Assembly (NCBI RefSeq): GCF_010131535.1
Contig: NZ_WUBS01000008.1
Location: forward strand, 124,001 to 188,000
Origin: Acerihabitans arboris
GTDB taxonomy: Bacteria > Pseudomonadota > Gammaproteobacteria > Enterobacterales > Enterobacteriaceae
Direction of reading: 5' to 3'
DNA length: 64,000 bases
The notes under the pieces were generated by a model, which had not been told where the DNA came from, did no database searches, and saw only the letters and a list, made by a program, of their open reading frames with translations. A program made the position numbers and the translations under genes. Positions within the stretch are counted from its first letter, which is position 1, and each line of letters starts with the position of its first letter. Shown piece by piece: positions 1-8,805 of this stretch.

Positions 1-691
1 TCAGCACACTCATCGTGGCGTGTGATACTATTGCGATGCAATGTAATGCCGCTGAGTTGAAAATCTAGCATGTTTGCCTCTTATGATAATAAATATAAAT
101 TTGTTAATATGTGAAATTTTTGGCGATGAAAAAAGAGTTTAAAATGCTTTCTCTAATTAACGATCAAAAAAGACGGGCTGTATGTTAGTTCATATCACGT
201 AAAAAATTGTAAATAGAGATTTAAAATTTGTTTAATATATTAATGACGGATTTTGAATGAACCGCATCAAGGAAAATAAGCGAATCCCCTCCATATCCGC
301 CTGATCAAATGCAAAATATTCGTCAAGGAAAAATCCCAATGCCTTGCGTACCGGTCATACGTGAATATAGTTTGATTGCTAATAATTACAAAGTTAAGCA
401 AGGCGAAGAAATGTTTTTATAAAATCATCTTATCTTGCAAGTCAATGATTTTTTAACGCATAAATATCACACTTATGACGTATATCTTGATCATATCGAT
501 AAATTTTTTTTAAACCATAAATATTGGGCCATTTCTGCCGATGATAACTGCGTTGCCGTTATCACCAGGCATATTTCCATAAGGCGCGATCCCAATGCTG
601 TATTATCGGCATCGGGCAAGAAGCCGGCGAGCCAAGACCACCGTCCGGGCTGCAGGGTACGGAGTAACGAAGAAAGCGAAAGGAAGATCCA
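1..691. other. AT-rich intergenic region upstream of the chemoreceptor
   Basis: No convincing gene is seen here. The stretch is markedly AT-rich, with many short A/T runs, unlike the core DNA further right. Short open frames at 435-695 and 562-867 have no family resemblance and no good ribosome-binding site. The only recognisable signal is a flagellar-type sigma-28 promoter near 518-544 serving the chemoreceptor gene that follows. Confidence 0.6.
518..544 (+). promoter_or_regulatory. Putative sigma-28 (FliA) promoter
   Basis: TAAA at 518-521 is followed after exactly 15 bases by GCCGATGA at 537-544. The enterobacterial FliA consensus is TAAA-N15-GCCGATAA, so spacing is exact and only one base of the -10 element differs. 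It points at the chemoreceptor gene, whose start lies about 140 bases downstream. Chemoreceptor genes are commonly FliA-dependent, which supports the call. The transcript would have a fairly long 5' leader. Confidence 0.7.
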
Positions 692-2362
692 ATGAGTGTG
701 TTAAAAAATCTAAAAATCAGAGTGGTGCTATTAGTCATCCTCGTTATTTTTTCGTTGCTCTGGGCGGCGGTCTCCACTTTTACCCTGTTTTCCTTGCACC
801 AGGTAAATGAAACCCTGAAGTTAAGTGATAACCAACAGCTTAACGGCGATATCATCAACGGCGCCAACGATCACTACTACCGTCTGGTGACCACCCTGGA
901 ACGGGCGGTGAAAGATGCCAAAGCCGATAATAAACAGGAATTCGACGCGGAAATGATCGCGGCGTCGGTTGAACTCAACGCGATTGACCAAGGGCTGAAA
1001 CAGTTCAAAACCATGGATCACGGGTTATTGGAGCCTGCGCTGGTGGATAAAATCTACAATACCTCCCTGCGGCTTTATAGCCAGGGAATGCAGCCGCTTG
1101 TCCAGGCGGCACAGGCCGGGGGCCATGATGATGTCGACCGCCTGCTTAAGCAGACCTACCTGCCCCTGCGCAAAGAGTTCACCGCCGCCATGCGGGAATA
1201 CAATGCCTCGATAGAAAAAATCAAAGCGGACTCCAGTATTCGTATTAACCTGCTGGTGACCTGGTGCCAGCGCACGCTGATTGGGGCGCTGTTGGCCGGC
1301 ATATTAATCATGGTGGCCACCGACCGCTACCTGGTGCGTTATCTGGTCAAGCCGCTGGACAACATCAAAATCTATTTCCGCGAACTGGCGGCCGGACGGC
1401 TTGATGTCGACATAAAGGAATTCGGTCGCAACTGCGTTGGCCAGCTAATCCCGTTCCTGCTTGAGATGCAAAGCAGCTGGGCAGGTACCGTGACCAGCAT
1501 CCGCGCCAGCGCCGAGGCGATTTACCAGGGATCGAGCGAGATCTCGATGGGCAATACCGATTTGTCTTCACGTACCGAACAACAAGCCTCCGCCCTGGAA
1601 CAAACCGCCGCCAGCATGGAAGAGCTTAATTCCACCGTGCAGCAAAATACCGGCAATGCGCACCAGGCCAGCAAACTGGCGGCATCGGCCTCGCAAACGG
1701 CCATGAAAGGCGGCGTCAGCGTGCAGGAAGTGGTCGCTACCATGGGCAGCATCGCCTCCAGCTCGCGGCGCATCGTTGATATCATCGGCGTGATTAACAG
1801 TATTGCTTTCCAGACCAATATCCTGGCGCTGAACGCCGCGGTGGAAGCCGCCCGGGCAGGTGAACAGGGCAGGGGATTCGCCGTGGTGGCCAGTGAAGTG
1901 CGTAACCTGGCTAAACGCAGCGGCGAGGCGGCGAAAGAAATCGAGACCCTGATTAACGAATCGGTGGAACGGGTAAATATTGGTTCAACCCAGGTCGCCC
2001 ACGCCGGTGAAACCATGGATGATATTGTGCAGGCCATCACCCATGTAACCAACATTATGGGTGAAATCGCTTCAGCATCGGACGAGCAAAGCAAAGGAAT
2101 ACAGCAAATCGGCCAGGCGGTCACGGAAATGGACAGCGTGACCCAGCAAAACTCCGCCCTGGTACAGCAATCGGCGGCGGCGGCGGCGTCGCTGGAAGAG
2201 CAGGCCCGCCACCTGACGGAAATGGTGGCGGTATTCCAGTTAAAACAGACCGGGGGCGCGGTAGCGCGCAGACCTGCGACAGCGCCAAACGCCGGGACGC
2301 CGTTGGCGAGCGTTGGCAGGAAGACCTCGCCCGCGCAGGAAGAGCATTGGCAAACATTTTGA
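692..2362 (+). CDS. Methyl-accepting chemotaxis protein
   Basis: Transmembrane chemoreceptor of 556 residues that would signal through CheW/CheA to the flagellar motor. The order is typical of Tsr/Tar receptors: an inner-membrane helix at about residues 10-32, a periplasmic helical sensor domain to about 190, a second membrane helix at about 192-212, a HAMP-like linker beginning at the PLDNI motif, then a long methylation and signalling helix bundle. The hairpin tip sequence (INSIAFQTNILALNAAVEAA) is intact. The C-terminus ends in HWQTF, resembling the NWETF pentapeptide that tethers CheR and CheB in high-abundance receptors. The start follows a GGAAGATCC-type ribosome site. The ligand cannot be inferred. 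Confidence 0.95.
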   Translation: MSVLKNLKIRVVLLVILVIFSLLWAAVSTFTLFSLHQVNETLKLSDNQQLNGDIINGANDHYYRLVTTLERAVKDAKADNKQEFDAEMIAASVELNAIDQGLKQFKTMDHGLLEPALVDKIYNTSLRLYSQGMQPLVQAAQAGGHDDVDRLLKQTYLPLRKEFTAAMREYNASIEKIKADSSIRINLLVTWCQRTLIGALLAGILIMVATDRYLVRYLVKPLDNIKIYFRELAAGRLDVDIKEFGRNCVGQLIPFLLEMQSSWAGTVTSIRASAEAIYQGSSEISMGNTDLSSRTEQQASALEQTAASMEELNSTVQQNTGNAHQASKLAASASQTAMKGGVSVQEVVATMGSIASSSRRIVDIIGVINSIAFQTNILALNAAVEAARAGEQGRGFAVVASEVRNLAKRSGEAAKEIETLINESVERVNIGSTQVAHAGETMDDIVQAITHVTNIMGEIASASDEQSKGIQQIGQAVTEMDSVTQQNSALVQQSAAAAASLEEQARHLTEMVAVFQLKQTGGAVARRPATAPNAGTPLASVGRKTSPAQEEHWQTF

Positions 2363-2382
2363 TCGCCAACGGTTAACCATAC

Positions 2383-2424
2383 GCTGAATGCATGCCCGAC
2401 CAGGCGGTCGGGCATGCATTCAGC
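2383..2424 (+). terminator. Hairpin after the chemoreceptor gene
   Basis: A perfect 19-base inverted repeat (2383-2401 pairing with 2406-2424) closes a 4-base loop, 21 bases after the chemoreceptor stop codon. There is no T-run after it, so it may act as a Rho-assisted stop or an mRNA 3' stabiliser. The length and perfection of the stem make chance unlikely. Confidence 0.65.
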
Positions 2425-2797
2425 CCATTCCCTGGTTTGGATTATTCCTATATTTTACACCTCCGCCGTGGCTTTTATTCGTGATGTCATCGATCTTAGT
2501 AAAAAAAACTCTTCCAACCCTTCACGGATTGTTTTTTATTTTACCCGATTAGGGTGCCCATAAAAAACAATATGTATACAAATTATCGGCATACAATATA
2601 ATTTTCATCTGATAATAGATAACTGACAAAATTGCTGGAATATTAATGGCTTGCAAATACAATATTCCTAATGTTAGGGTTGCACGATGGCCTGCGCCAG
2701 GGTTGATGGGGACATATGGCGACCGTTTGTCGTAATATTGTCTTAAGGTTGTATTGGTAGTATAACGCGCCCTTTTCAAGGGGATAATTAAAATATA
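2425..2797. other. AT-rich spacer without recognisable genes
   Basis: Between the chemoreceptor terminator and the DUF5680-like gene. The sequence is AT-rich, and the open frame on the minus strand at 2549-2779 looks random. A promoter for the downstream gene is probably here but no box stands out clearly. Confidence 0.5.
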
Positions 2798-3259
2798 ATG
2801 ATTGCGTTTTTAGTAGAAGCAAATAAGTTCCTTTATAGATTCCCCGACAATATTATTGTCAAAGATACTCACTCCGGCGACATGAAGCTGATAGAGCATT
2901 GCAGAGATGATTTTATTTATCGAAATTATTATGTGGGTTATCGTTCGCTAAATGGCAAGATTTTAATTCTGAGGGATAACAAGCCCATATGGGTCATGGC
3001 CTATGAAGGAGGCGCCATCAATCATGAAGATTCAGACGATTGCGTCAGGAAAATCTATAGGTTCGTCAGGCAGAACCTGGCCAGGTCTACGGTAGAACAG
3101 CCTATCAGGGGCCCTGCCGAGTTTCAGGATGGCAAGATGCACTACAACAACAGTTTTTTTGGTTCAATCAATAAGTATAACGGCGCCGAGACGGTTACGT
3201 TGGAAGACCAACGGATAATTTATAGACTAAGTTACTCGGGCGGCGATGTGATATTTTAA
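2798..3259 (+). CDS. DUF5680-like domain protein
   Basis: A 153-residue protein resembling the DUF5680 domain, often found at the C-terminus of XRE-type regulators and also alone. The recognised pattern is an opening FLVEANKF, a middle Y-x-D/N-x-YYVGY segment, then GKILILRDNKPIWVMAYEG, and an ending of F-x-G-hydrophobic followed by RIIYRLSYSGGDV. No DNA-binding helix-turn-helix is attached, so this is a stand-alone domain. The coding sequence is AT-rich compared with core genes. AGGGG lies 14 bases before the ATG, slightly distant. The biochemical role is unknown; family recognition is from pattern memory. Confidence 0.6.
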   Translation: MIAFLVEANKFLYRFPDNIIVKDTHSGDMKLIEHCRDDFIYRNYYVGYRSLNGKILILRDNKPIWVMAYEGGAINHEDSDDCVRKIYRFVRQNLARSTVEQPIRGPAEFQDGKMHYNNSFFGSINKYNGAETVTLEDQRIIYRLSYSGGDVIF

Positions 3260-3426
3260 CCCTGGTCATCATCCGCCACAACCGTAGCCAGTGGTTAACG
3301 GAGCTGGCCGGTAATGGCTGCCCACTTATATTGCATAGCGCTCTATTCTACTATGACCAGGCGCGATGGAGCGCGCACCGATGTCCAGCCGGCAGGCAAG
3401 CGGAATTTTTGGGTATGGCGGGGGCG

Positions 3427-3732
3427 CTATGCCAATGACAAAGCCTGCATAACGGTTGTCAACTGGCCCGGATAACAACTGACGGAGCAGCCGTTCGGCA
3501 GGTGGAGGGTAACGGTATTGGGATCGTCCCTGGCGACCTCAGTCCGCCTGGCCGGTTTGCCATCCAGCCCGACATTGGATTGGGATGCCTCAAAATTATT
3601 TTTGTTTAACCAATAATAAAAGGTGCTTAGCGTCAATTTTTCCTGCATACAATATTCCTGCTTTGACAATCCGCTGAGCAGCCATGCCTGGATATGTTGT
3701 AGTTGTACAGTCAGGGGATACCGGTTTGCCAT
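3427..3732 (-). CDS. Orphan IS66-type accessory protein (TnpA-like)
   Basis: A 101-residue protein with the layout of the IS66 family accessory protein TnpA. It has an N-terminal helix-turn-helix with GLSKQEYC and TFYYWL, a variable middle, and a C-terminal TLHLPNGCSVSCYPG segment. GAGG sits 6 bases before the ATG. TnpB and the TnpC transposase, which normally follow in an IS66 element, are not seen downstream (to the left), and no terminal inverted repeats are evident. It is therefore either a leftover of a decayed element or a domesticated gene. It cannot mobilise DNA by itself. Confidence 0.65.
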   Translation of the reverse strand: MANRYPLTVQLQHIQAWLLSGLSKQEYCMQEKLTLSTFYYWLNKNNFEASQSNVGLDGKPARRTEVARDDPNTVTLHLPNGCSVSCYPGQLTTVMQALSLA

Positions 3733-4316
3733 TACTTACCTCGATAATTTATTTTTTGTAAATATAATGCTGCTGGGTTTAAAGATATTTATTAACATTA
3801 ATTATACTAAAACTATAATTATATGCTATTCCTGCTTTTTATCGTGATGGCGCGTTACACAGGAATATACCATTCGCTTTATCGTTTGGAAATAATTTTG
3901 ACAATACCAGTTCCATTTACTCATATGACTAATAAGAAGAATGACTTATCTAAAACGTGTTGTAACTATCGTAAGATGAAGAAGTAACAAAGTAGAGCGA
4001 ATCGACGTATAGCCAGTTTTATATATAATCGAAAATAAACGCGATTGGGCATCCAGACCAGCCAAAATGTCATGGCTTTGATTGTGTTGAAATTTATCAT
4101 GAATCACAATATTTTCCAAGATGTTATATGTTAGTGTACTAATATAACATCTTGGATGTTATAATCCATTGGATAATTCCATCGCAATTTTGTATCAGTA
4201 TTTTACAATCAATATGTTAATTGTTAAGCTAAATCTGATGGTCATTCCTGACTCTGTTTTTTTCAGATGACCAGGATGAAGATAAACTGGATTATATATT
4301 GCATTTGTTCGTGGAA
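3733..4316. other. Long AT-rich gene-free stretch
   Basis: 584 bases without a supported gene, very AT-rich. It contains one striking 40-base near-perfect palindrome (listed separately). No tRNA, insertion-sequence end or clear promoter pair could be identified. The composition suggests acquired or decaying DNA. Confidence 0.55.
4116..4155. repeat. 40-base AT-rich inverted repeat
   Basis: A 14-base arm at 4116-4129 (starting CCAAGATGTT) pairs perfectly with 4142-4155 around a 12-base centre, which itself contains TTAGT/ACTAA. It lies about 160 bases past the 3' end of the glutathione transferase gene and far from any start codon. It could be a bidirectional terminator, a protein-binding palindrome or a mobile-element scar; none can be proved. 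Confidence 0.7.
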
Positions 4317-4958
4317 TTATGAAACCCTTAACTCTTCGTAGCAAACCACAACATGCTCTTGATAGGCAGGGCGAGAGGCCAGCCGATGATAATACATTTT
4401 TAAATTGGGCAGCGCGGGACGATTGATATCAATGTCATAATAACGATAAAGCAGGTGGCCGAATTGAATATCGGCGAGGGTAAAATCGTTCCCTGCCAAA
4501 TAAGGGTATATTGATAATTGTTTTTCGGCAATATTCAATACTGTTGCCAGCCGATCAACGGCATGGCTAACCGCCTCTGGATCCCGGTCTTTCGCAGCGG
4601 TGCGTACCACGCGCCAAAATATGGGGGCGGTAAAGCCAAGCGCCACGTTGATTTTTGACCACTCCGCCCACATGTCGACCTGCGTTCTGTGGTTTACATC
4701 CCGCGGCCAAAAGGCTTCAGTACCATATCGAGATGCTATATAACGCAGGATAGCGCCCGTTTCCCATATCGCCGGGCCATCGTTATCTTTCAGTACCGGC
4801 ACGGTAGCGTTAGGATTCATGGCTAAAAACGCCGGCGTATCATTGCCGCCGTATTTATGGCCGATATTATAACGCTGGTAATCAAGTCCCAATTCACCAA
4901 TACACCACATCAGCGCCTGGACATTGGACGAGGTTTTTCGTCCCCATACTTGCAGCAT
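4317..4958 (-). CDS. Glutathione S-transferase family protein
   Basis: A 213-residue cytosolic glutathione transferase. An N-terminal thioredoxin-like domain (to about residue 80) contains the glutathione-binding NPNATVPVLKD and WETGAILRYIA segments. The C-terminal helical domain has the NDFTLADIQFGH motif typical of the fold. The start is placed at the ATG at 4958, because AGGAGG lies eight bases before it; a longer frame to 4991 lacks a ribosome site. It is presumably a detoxification enzyme conjugating electrophiles. The subfamily and substrate cannot be told. Its neighbours offer no pathway context. Confidence 0.88.
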   Translation of the reverse strand: MLQVWGRKTSSNVQALMWCIGELGLDYQRYNIGHKYGGNDTPAFLAMNPNATVPVLKDNDGPAIWETGAILRYIASRYGTEAFWPRDVNHRTQVDMWAEWSKINVALGFTAPIFWRVVRTAAKDRDPEAVSHAVDRLATVLNIAEKQLSIYPYLAGNDFTLADIQFGHLLYRYYDIDINRPALPNLKMYYHRLASRPAYQEHVVVCYEELRVS

Positions 4959-5103
4959 ATAACGGCCTCCTGCACGGTGTTGGATCATCATGTTACGAGA
5001 AAATTCTGCTTAAGTGTACCCCGGTTTTATGGGAGGATTACCGGAGGATGATAAGATACTGATGGTCGTAGCTGTTGTCAGCCAAAGTTAACAAGGAGAG
5101 ATG

Positions 5104-5319
5104 ATGAGAGATAGCCTTAAGGAAAAAATTATAAATACGTGCGACGCGAAAATAGCGGCTAAAGGCAGTAATGTCGGCTTATCATTTTATGCGTTTTTTT
5201 CCAATAAGAATGATGACCCTGAGCTTCTTATGGAAGCTGCAACATGGTGGATTCTTGATATGGAGTTCGATCATTTTGAGAAGGCGACTAAAATCAAGGC
5301 CCTTATACATTCCCAATAA
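5104..5319 (+). CDS. Small conserved protein (DUF6500-like)
   Basis: A 71-residue soluble protein whose sequence (opening RDSLKEKIINTCDAKI, then FYAFFSNKNDDPELLMEAATWW) resembles a small conserved bacterial family that I recall as DUF6500. Two tandem ATG codons are present; the second, at 5104, is five bases after GGAG and is preferred. There is no signal peptide or membrane helix. The function is unknown. A GC-rich hairpin follows at 5352-5370. Confidence 0.65.
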   Translation: MRDSLKEKIINTCDAKIAAKGSNVGLSFYAFFSNKNDDPELLMEAATWWILDMEFDHFEKATKIKALIHSQ

Positions 5320-5351
5320 GTTTAAAAAAGGGCACTCCTCCGGATTTCCAA

Positions 5352-5370
5352 CGTTAGCCGGGGGCTAACG
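5352..5370 (+). terminator. Possible hairpin terminator
   Basis: CGTTAGCC at 5352-5359 pairs perfectly with GGCTAACG at 5363-5370 around a 3-base loop, 32 bases after the small gene's stop codon. No T-tract follows, so termination efficiency is uncertain. Confidence 0.4.
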
Positions 5371-5951
5371 CTTCAGGCTGGCTCTGAATTCTTCCGGGTT
5401 ATCCGCATGAAGGAAAAGAGTAAGCGGAACACGACATGTTAACATTAGGTAAATACGACATCACAAATTTCCGTAGCATCGTCATTACCACTGAGATCGT
5501 TTGCGATGTATCCGGCTTAAAGACGTGCTTGTTTTGAACAAAAGAGATGCTGTAGCGGAAGACCCAAAGAATCAATCAGGTTGCGCTGTATCTTCGGCCA
5601 CTTAGCGGATTTCGTCATTCCCTATGAAGGTTATTCCCTTCCGGCGGGGAGTTTTGTTGTTTGCTCCTGCTGCGGCAGAGAAGAGGTTGTCGCATCATTA
5701 CTTGCTGTGGCAAAAGCAAAGGGATTTAGCATTGCAAAGCAGCATGCGGAAAGAACAATTTAAGAATTTAATAATATTATTTTTAATAATCTCATTTAAT
5801 TACTTCATCCTTTCCTGTAATGGAGTTAACTCATTTCTGACAAATACTTCCGCCGCCTTGGTCCCCTCTCCATACACGCCTTTTGTCGGCTTGAAAGGCG
5901 ATGCGGCAAAATTCCATCGCCATCGCCATCGCCATCGCCATTTTCAGGCAC
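5371..5951. other. Gene-poor stretch beside the tRNA
   Basis: Only short open frames occur (for example 5436-5537 and a TTG-initiated one at 5581-5763). None has a strong ribosome site or a recognisable family, so none is called. The segment may contain decayed genes. Near its end is a CCATCG hexamer repeat. It adjoins the 3' end of the tRNA-Ile gene, a common integration side for mobile islands, but no integrase is visible. Confidence 0.45.
5914..5941. repeat. CCATCG hexanucleotide repeat
   Basis: Four perfect copies of CCATCG plus a partial fifth (CCAT) in direct tandem, outside any supported gene and 11 bases before the tRNA terminator. Such microsatellites can vary in copy number by slippage. 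Confidence 0.85.
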
Positions 5952-5975
5952 AAAAAAAACCAGCTCGACGGCTGG
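5952..5975 (-). terminator. Intrinsic terminator of the tRNA-Ile gene
   Basis: On the minus strand CCAGC, a 6-base loop and GCTGG are followed by eight T residues. It lies 20 bases past the tRNA 3' end, a textbook Rho-independent terminator. Confidence 0.85.
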
Positions 5976-5994
5976 CTTAATTTAACGTTTTTCT

Positions 5995-6071
5995 TGGTGG
6001 CCCCTGCTGGACTTGAACCAGCGACCAAGCGATTATGAGTCGCCTGCTCTAACCAACTGAGCTAAGGGGCC
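5995..6071 (-). tRNA. ileX: tRNA-Ile with CAU anticodon (lysidine type)
   Basis: 77 bases with a complete cloverleaf: acceptor GGCCCCT pairing with AGGGGCC, D-arm AGCTCAGTTGGTTAGAGC, anticodon loop CTCATAA, T-arm GCTGG-TTCAAGT-CCAGC, and an encoded CCA end. The CAU anticodon with this body matches E. coli ileX/ileY. Position 34 would be modified to lysidine by TilS so that it reads AUA. Its place beside mug and rpoD is the same as E. coli ileX, which supports the assignment over elongator methionine tRNA. Confidence 0.93.
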
Positions 6072-6083
6072 GAGTGGGCGTTG

Positions 6084-6089
6084 ATTATA
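6084..6089 (-). promoter_or_regulatory. -10 box of the tRNA-Ile promoter
   Basis: A perfect TATAAT on the minus strand, 12 bases before the mature tRNA 5' end. The -35 region 17 bases further upstream (TGGATC) is a weak match. Confidence 0.55.
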
Positions 6090-6204
6090 GAGTAACTCCG
6101 GGGACAGATCCAGAGGGGCTGGATTTGCTTGGCTGATTTATCGCCAATTCCGCGCTATTATTATTGGGTGTTTATAGCTCAATGCATTTTCTGGAGTTTT
6201 CAAG

Positions 6205-6711
6205 ATGATAGAGGACATTCTGGCCCCGGGGCTGAGGGTGGTTTTTTGCGGTATCAACCCTGGGTTGTCCAGCGCGCATAAGGGAGTGCACTTCGCCAAT
6301 CCCAATAACCGGTTCTGGAAAATCATCCATCAGGCCGGGTATACCGAGCGGCAGCTAAAGCCCGAGGAAGAGCGTCAACTGCTGGTGACGGGATGCGGCA
6401 TCACCATGCTGGCCGATCGGCCCACCACCGAGGCGACGGAGCTATCGCTGGCCGAGTATCGGGAAGGGGGCAAGCGCCTGATCGAGAAGATACAGCATTA
6501 CCAGCCCACCGCGCTGGCGGTACTGGGCAAGCAGGCCTACCGACAGGCGTTCCGGGTCAGCAACGCTATCTGGGGCAAGCAGGAAGTGACCATCGGCAAT
6601 ACCGAAGTCTGGGTGCTGCCCAATCCCAGCGGCCTGAACCGCATGGGATTCGAGACGCTGATTAAATCCTATCGCGAGCTGGATGCCGTCCTGGCGACGC
6701 GGGGCAGATGA
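6205..6711 (+). CDS. mug: G/U mismatch-specific DNA glycosylase
   Basis: A 168-residue enzyme that removes uracil, ethenocytosine and related lesions opposite guanine, starting base-excision repair. The active-site segment [13 protein letters not shown] is near residues 12-24, and the NPSGLNR intercalation and binding motif is near residue 142. Length equals the E. coli protein and it lies between ileX and rpoD, as in E. coli. It is transcribed alone and faces rpoD, sharing a bidirectional terminator. Confidence 0.95.
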   Translation: MIEDILAPGLRVVFCGINPGLSSAHKGVHFANPNNRFWKIIHQAGYTERQLKPEEERQLLVTGCGITMLADRPTTEATELSLAEYREGGKRLIEKIQHYQPTALAVLGKQAYRQAFRVSNAIWGKQEVTIGNTEVWVLPNPSGLNRMGFETLIKSYRELDAVLATRGR

Positions 6712-6730
6712 TTGCCCATACTCCAGCCGT

Positions 6731-6762
6731 AAAAAAACCCCACGGTTAAGAGTGGGGCTTTT
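6731..6762. terminator. Bidirectional terminator between mug and rpoD
   Basis: CCCCAC at 6738-6743 pairs with GTGGGG at 6752-6757. A run of seven A precedes the stem and CTTTT follows it, so it can end both mug (plus) and rpoD (minus) transcripts. Confidence 0.85.
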
Positions 6763-6809
6763 AATGCCGTTTAAACGCCAAGGCGGGCCCGTGCGGAGCC
6801 CGACGGAAC

Positions 6810-8651
6810 CTAATCGTCCAGGAAGCTGCGCAGCACTTCAGACCGGCTGGGATGGCGCAGCTTGCGCAGCGCCTTCGCTTCGATCTGACGAATACGTTCG
6901 CGGGTAACGTCAAACTGTTTACCCACTTCTTCCAGCGTATGGTCGGTATTCATATCAATACCGAAACGCATGCGCAGCACTTTTGCTTCACGGGCGGTCA
7001 GGCCGGCCAGCACGTCATGGGTGGCGGAGCGCAGGCTTTCCGAGGTGGCGGAGTCCAGCGGCAGCTCGAGGGTGGTATCCTCGATGAAATCGCCCAGATG
7101 CGAATCTTCATCGTCGCCGATCGGCGTTTCCATGGAGATAGGCTCTTTGGCAATTTTCAGCACCTTGCGGATTTTATCTTCCGGCATCAGCATCCGTTCC
7201 GCCAGCTCTTCGGGGGTAGGCTCGCGGCCCATTTCCTGCAGCATCTGGCGGGAAATACGGTTGAGCTTGTTGATGGTCTCAATCATATGTACCGGGATAC
7301 GGATGGTGCGCGCCTGGTCGGCGATGGAGCGGGTAATGGCCTGACGAATCCACCAGGTGGCGTAGGTCGAGAACTTATACCCGCGGCGGTATTCAAATTT
7401 GTCCACCGCCTTCATCAAACCGATATTCCCTTCCTGGATCAAATCCAGGAACTGCAAACCGCGGTTGGTGTACTTCTTGGCAATCGAGATAACCAAACGC
7501 AGGTTCGCTTCCACCATCTCTTTCTTGGCGCGGCGCGCTTTCGCTTCGCCAATGGACATGCGACGGTTGATGTCCTTCACCTGCTCGATGGTCAGGCCGG
7601 TTTCTTCTTCGATCTGGCGCAGCTTTTGCAGGTTGCGATGGACATCCTCATCCACTTCGCGCAGTTTTTCCGACCACGGCTTGTTCATCGCCAGCGCGGC
7701 CTTGAACCAGGCTTCGCTGGTTTCGTTGCCGGCAAACAGCGTGACGAAGTTTTTCTTCGGCATTTTGCAGATTTCGACGCAGAGCTTCATGATCAGCCGC
7801 TCTTGGGTACGCACGCGATCCATCATGGAACGCATGTTGCTTACCAGATAGTCGAACTGCTTCGGCACCAGGCGGAACTGTTTGAACACATCGGACAGCT
7901 TGAGGATTTCTTCCGCCGATTTCGCATGGCTGCGGCCGTTGGCCTTGATTACCGTGCGCGTGGCTTCATACTGATCGCGCAGATCGACGAACTTCTGCCG
8001 CGCCAGCTCGGGATCGATACTGTTATCGTCCTCGGCGTCGTCGTCATCTTCTTCTTCTTCGTCATCATTGTCGGCCAGTTCAGCGGTGGTCAACTCGGAG
8101 CCGATATGGGTCGCGGTCGGCGCCATCTCTTCTTCGGCGTTCGGATCGACAAAACCGGTGATCAGGTCAGACAGCCTGGCTTCGCCCGCTTCGACGCGGT
8201 CGTATTGTTCCAGCAGGTAGGTAATTGCCTCAGGATACTCGGCTACCGAGCATTGCACCTGATTAATCCCGTCCTCGATACGCTTGGCGATATCGATTTC
8301 ACCTTCACGGGTCAGCAGTTCTACGGTACCCATTTCACGCATGTACATGCGCACCGGGTCGGTGGTACGTCCAATTTCGGACTCCACGCTCGATAAGACC
8401 TGCGCGGCGGCTTCTGCGGCATCTTCGTCGGTGTCGGAGGTATTTTCAGCCAACAGCAGGTCGTCGGCATCCGGTGCTTCTTCCATCACCTGGATGCCCA
8501 TGTCATTGATCATCTGGATGATGTCTTCGATCTGATCGGAGTCGACGATATCCTCCGGCAGATGGTCATTGACCTCGGCGAAGGTCAAATAGCCTTGCTC
8601 CTTACCACGAGTGACAAGTAGCTTGAGCTGTGACTGCGGGTTTTGCTCCAT
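6810..8651 (-). CDS. rpoD: RNA polymerase sigma factor RpoD (sigma-70)
   Basis: The housekeeping sigma factor, 613 residues, the same length as in E. coli. From the start [12 protein letters not shown] it shows region 1.1, a highly acidic non-conserved stretch ([14 protein letters not shown], about residue 190), region 2 with [17 protein letters not shown] (-10 recognition and melting), region 3, and region 4.2 with [20 protein letters not shown] (-35 recognition). The longer open frame to 8714 is rejected because the conserved family start is at 8651. It is the third gene of the rpsU-dnaG-rpoD macromolecular synthesis operon. Confidence 0.98.
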   Translation of the reverse strand: MEQNPQSQLKLLVTRGKEQGYLTFAEVNDHLPEDIVDSDQIEDIIQMINDMGIQVMEEAPDADDLLLAENTSDTDEDAAEAAAQVLSSVESEIGRTTDPVRMYMREMGTVELLTREGEIDIAKRIEDGINQVQCSVAEYPEAITYLLEQYDRVEAGEARLSDLITGFVDPNAEEEMAPTATHIGSELTTAELADNDDEEEEDDDDAEDDNSIDPELARQKFVDLRDQYEATRTVIKANGRSHAKSAEEILKLSDVFKQFRLVPKQFDYLVSNMRSMMDRVRTQERLIMKLCVEICKMPKKNFVTLFAGNETSEAWFKAALAMNKPWSEKLREVDEDVHRNLQKLRQIEEETGLTIEQVKDINRRMSIGEAKARRAKKEMVEANLRLVISIAKKYTNRGLQFLDLIQEGNIGLMKAVDKFEYRRGYKFSTYATWWIRQAITRSIADQARTIRIPVHMIETINKLNRISRQMLQEMGREPTPEELAERMLMPEDKIRKVLKIAKEPISMETPIGDDEDSHLGDFIEDTTLELPLDSATSESLRSATHDVLAGLTAREAKVLRMRFGIDMNTDHTLEEVGKQFDVTRERIRQIEAKALRKLRHPSRSEVLRSFLDD

Positions 8652-8805
8652 AAGACGGTATCCACACTTCAGATTATAATTCGGTGTTGGTCGGTGAAAT
8701 TTCATCACCAACAAGAGATCAGGCCGTTGTTTAACGCCGCAGCCCAGTACGGCATCGCACAGGGCATTGCCCTGCCATTTATAGGCAATTAAGCCTCGGT
8801 GTCAT

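Noticed and set aside
435-695. An 86-codon open frame before the chemoreceptor
   Set aside because: It overlaps the sigma-28 promoter and leader, has no ribosome site and no recognisable motif.
3260-3426. Remainder of an IS66 element (TnpB/TnpC) next to the TnpA-like ORF
   Set aside because: Neither strand shows TnpB or TnpC motifs, and no terminal inverted repeats were seen.
5581-5763. A TTG-initiated 60-codon frame beside the tRNA
   Set aside because: No ribosome-binding site and no recognisable family; may be a decayed fragment, so not called.
6852-8396. A 514-codon open frame on the strand opposite rpoD
   Set aside because: It is a shadow of the rpoD codon pattern in GC-rich DNA, with no family resemblance and no independent control signals.
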